Source: an uncultured Collinsella sp. (GTDB taxonomy: Bacteria > Actinomycetota > Coriobacteriia > Coriobacteriales > Coriobacteriaceae). From it: a stretch of DNA of 5,456 bases. The translations under genes and the position numbers were made by a program. The notes beneath the pieces are model-generated. The model was not told the DNA's origin, did no database searches, and was given only the letters and a program-made list of their open reading frames with translations. This document shows, piece by piece, positions 5,448 to 5,456 of this stretch (within the stretch, counting starts at the first letter, position 1; every line of letters starts with the position of its first letter). Location of the stretch: positions 1 through 5,456 of the forward strand of contig URXE01000092.1 in NCBI GenBank assembly GCA_900551815.1. Reading direction: 5' to 3'.

Positions 5448-5456
5448 CTTCCTGCG

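Noticed and set aside
1..5456. Search for a mobile element, CRISPR array, toxin-antitoxin pair, defence genes, tRNA or rRNA
   Set aside because: No transposase or integrase motifs, regularly spaced repeats, attachment-site-like duplications or structured-RNA genes are seen. Composition and codon use are uniform across the window, so I see no sign of recent transfer.

Overview
This 5.5 kb window is high-GC bacterial chromosome, with third codon positions strongly G/C, and every convincing gene reads on the + strand. The protein sequences and the gene order (mazG, eno, an FtsB/DivIC-type gene, ppx/gppA) suggest Actinomycetota. The style of the enolase and of the intergenic DNA makes me lean toward the Coriobacteriia, something like Collinsella, but that placement is recognition and inference, not a database result.

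Layout. Positions 2-415 are the 3' end of larC (nickel insertion for the lactate racemase cofactor), running in from outside the window. After a 60-base gap with an imperfect hairpin comes a tight pair: a YfcE-type metallophosphoesterase (476-1024) and, two bases later, mazG (1027-1887), which ends at a clear intrinsic terminator (1892-1937). Enolase (2077-3366) then has its own probable promoter, a roughly 90-base leader and a very strong intrinsic terminator (3439-3470). A second unit starts from a likely extended -10 promoter (3511-3519). It holds a membrane-anchored FtsB/DivIC-like divisome protein with long low-complexity tails (3562-4323) and, 20 bases later, a short-form Ppx/GppA phosphatase (4344-5345). 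The last 111 bases hold no gene I can support, but contain two inverted repeats and an antisense frame left open at the window edge.

How the genes fit together. MazG cleans up non-canonical or excess NTPs, enolase makes phosphoenolpyruvate in glycolysis, the FtsB-like protein belongs to the division machinery, and the Ppx/GppA protein acts on polyphosphate or (p)ppGpp. They share a neighbourhood conserved across Actinomycetota (mazG-eno-ftsB-ppx) rather than a single pathway. Each transcription unit is closed by its own terminator, except the last.

This is an ordinary housekeeping region. I see no mobile element, CRISPR array, toxin-antitoxin pair, defence system, tRNA or rRNA. The items worth a second look are modest: a 10-bp direct repeat around the enolase promoter, the FtsB-like protein's tails, loss of the DUF501 gene usually found between ftsB and ppx in actinobacteria, a substituted phosphate-loop residue in the Ppx/GppA protein, and the structured 3' intergenic segment.
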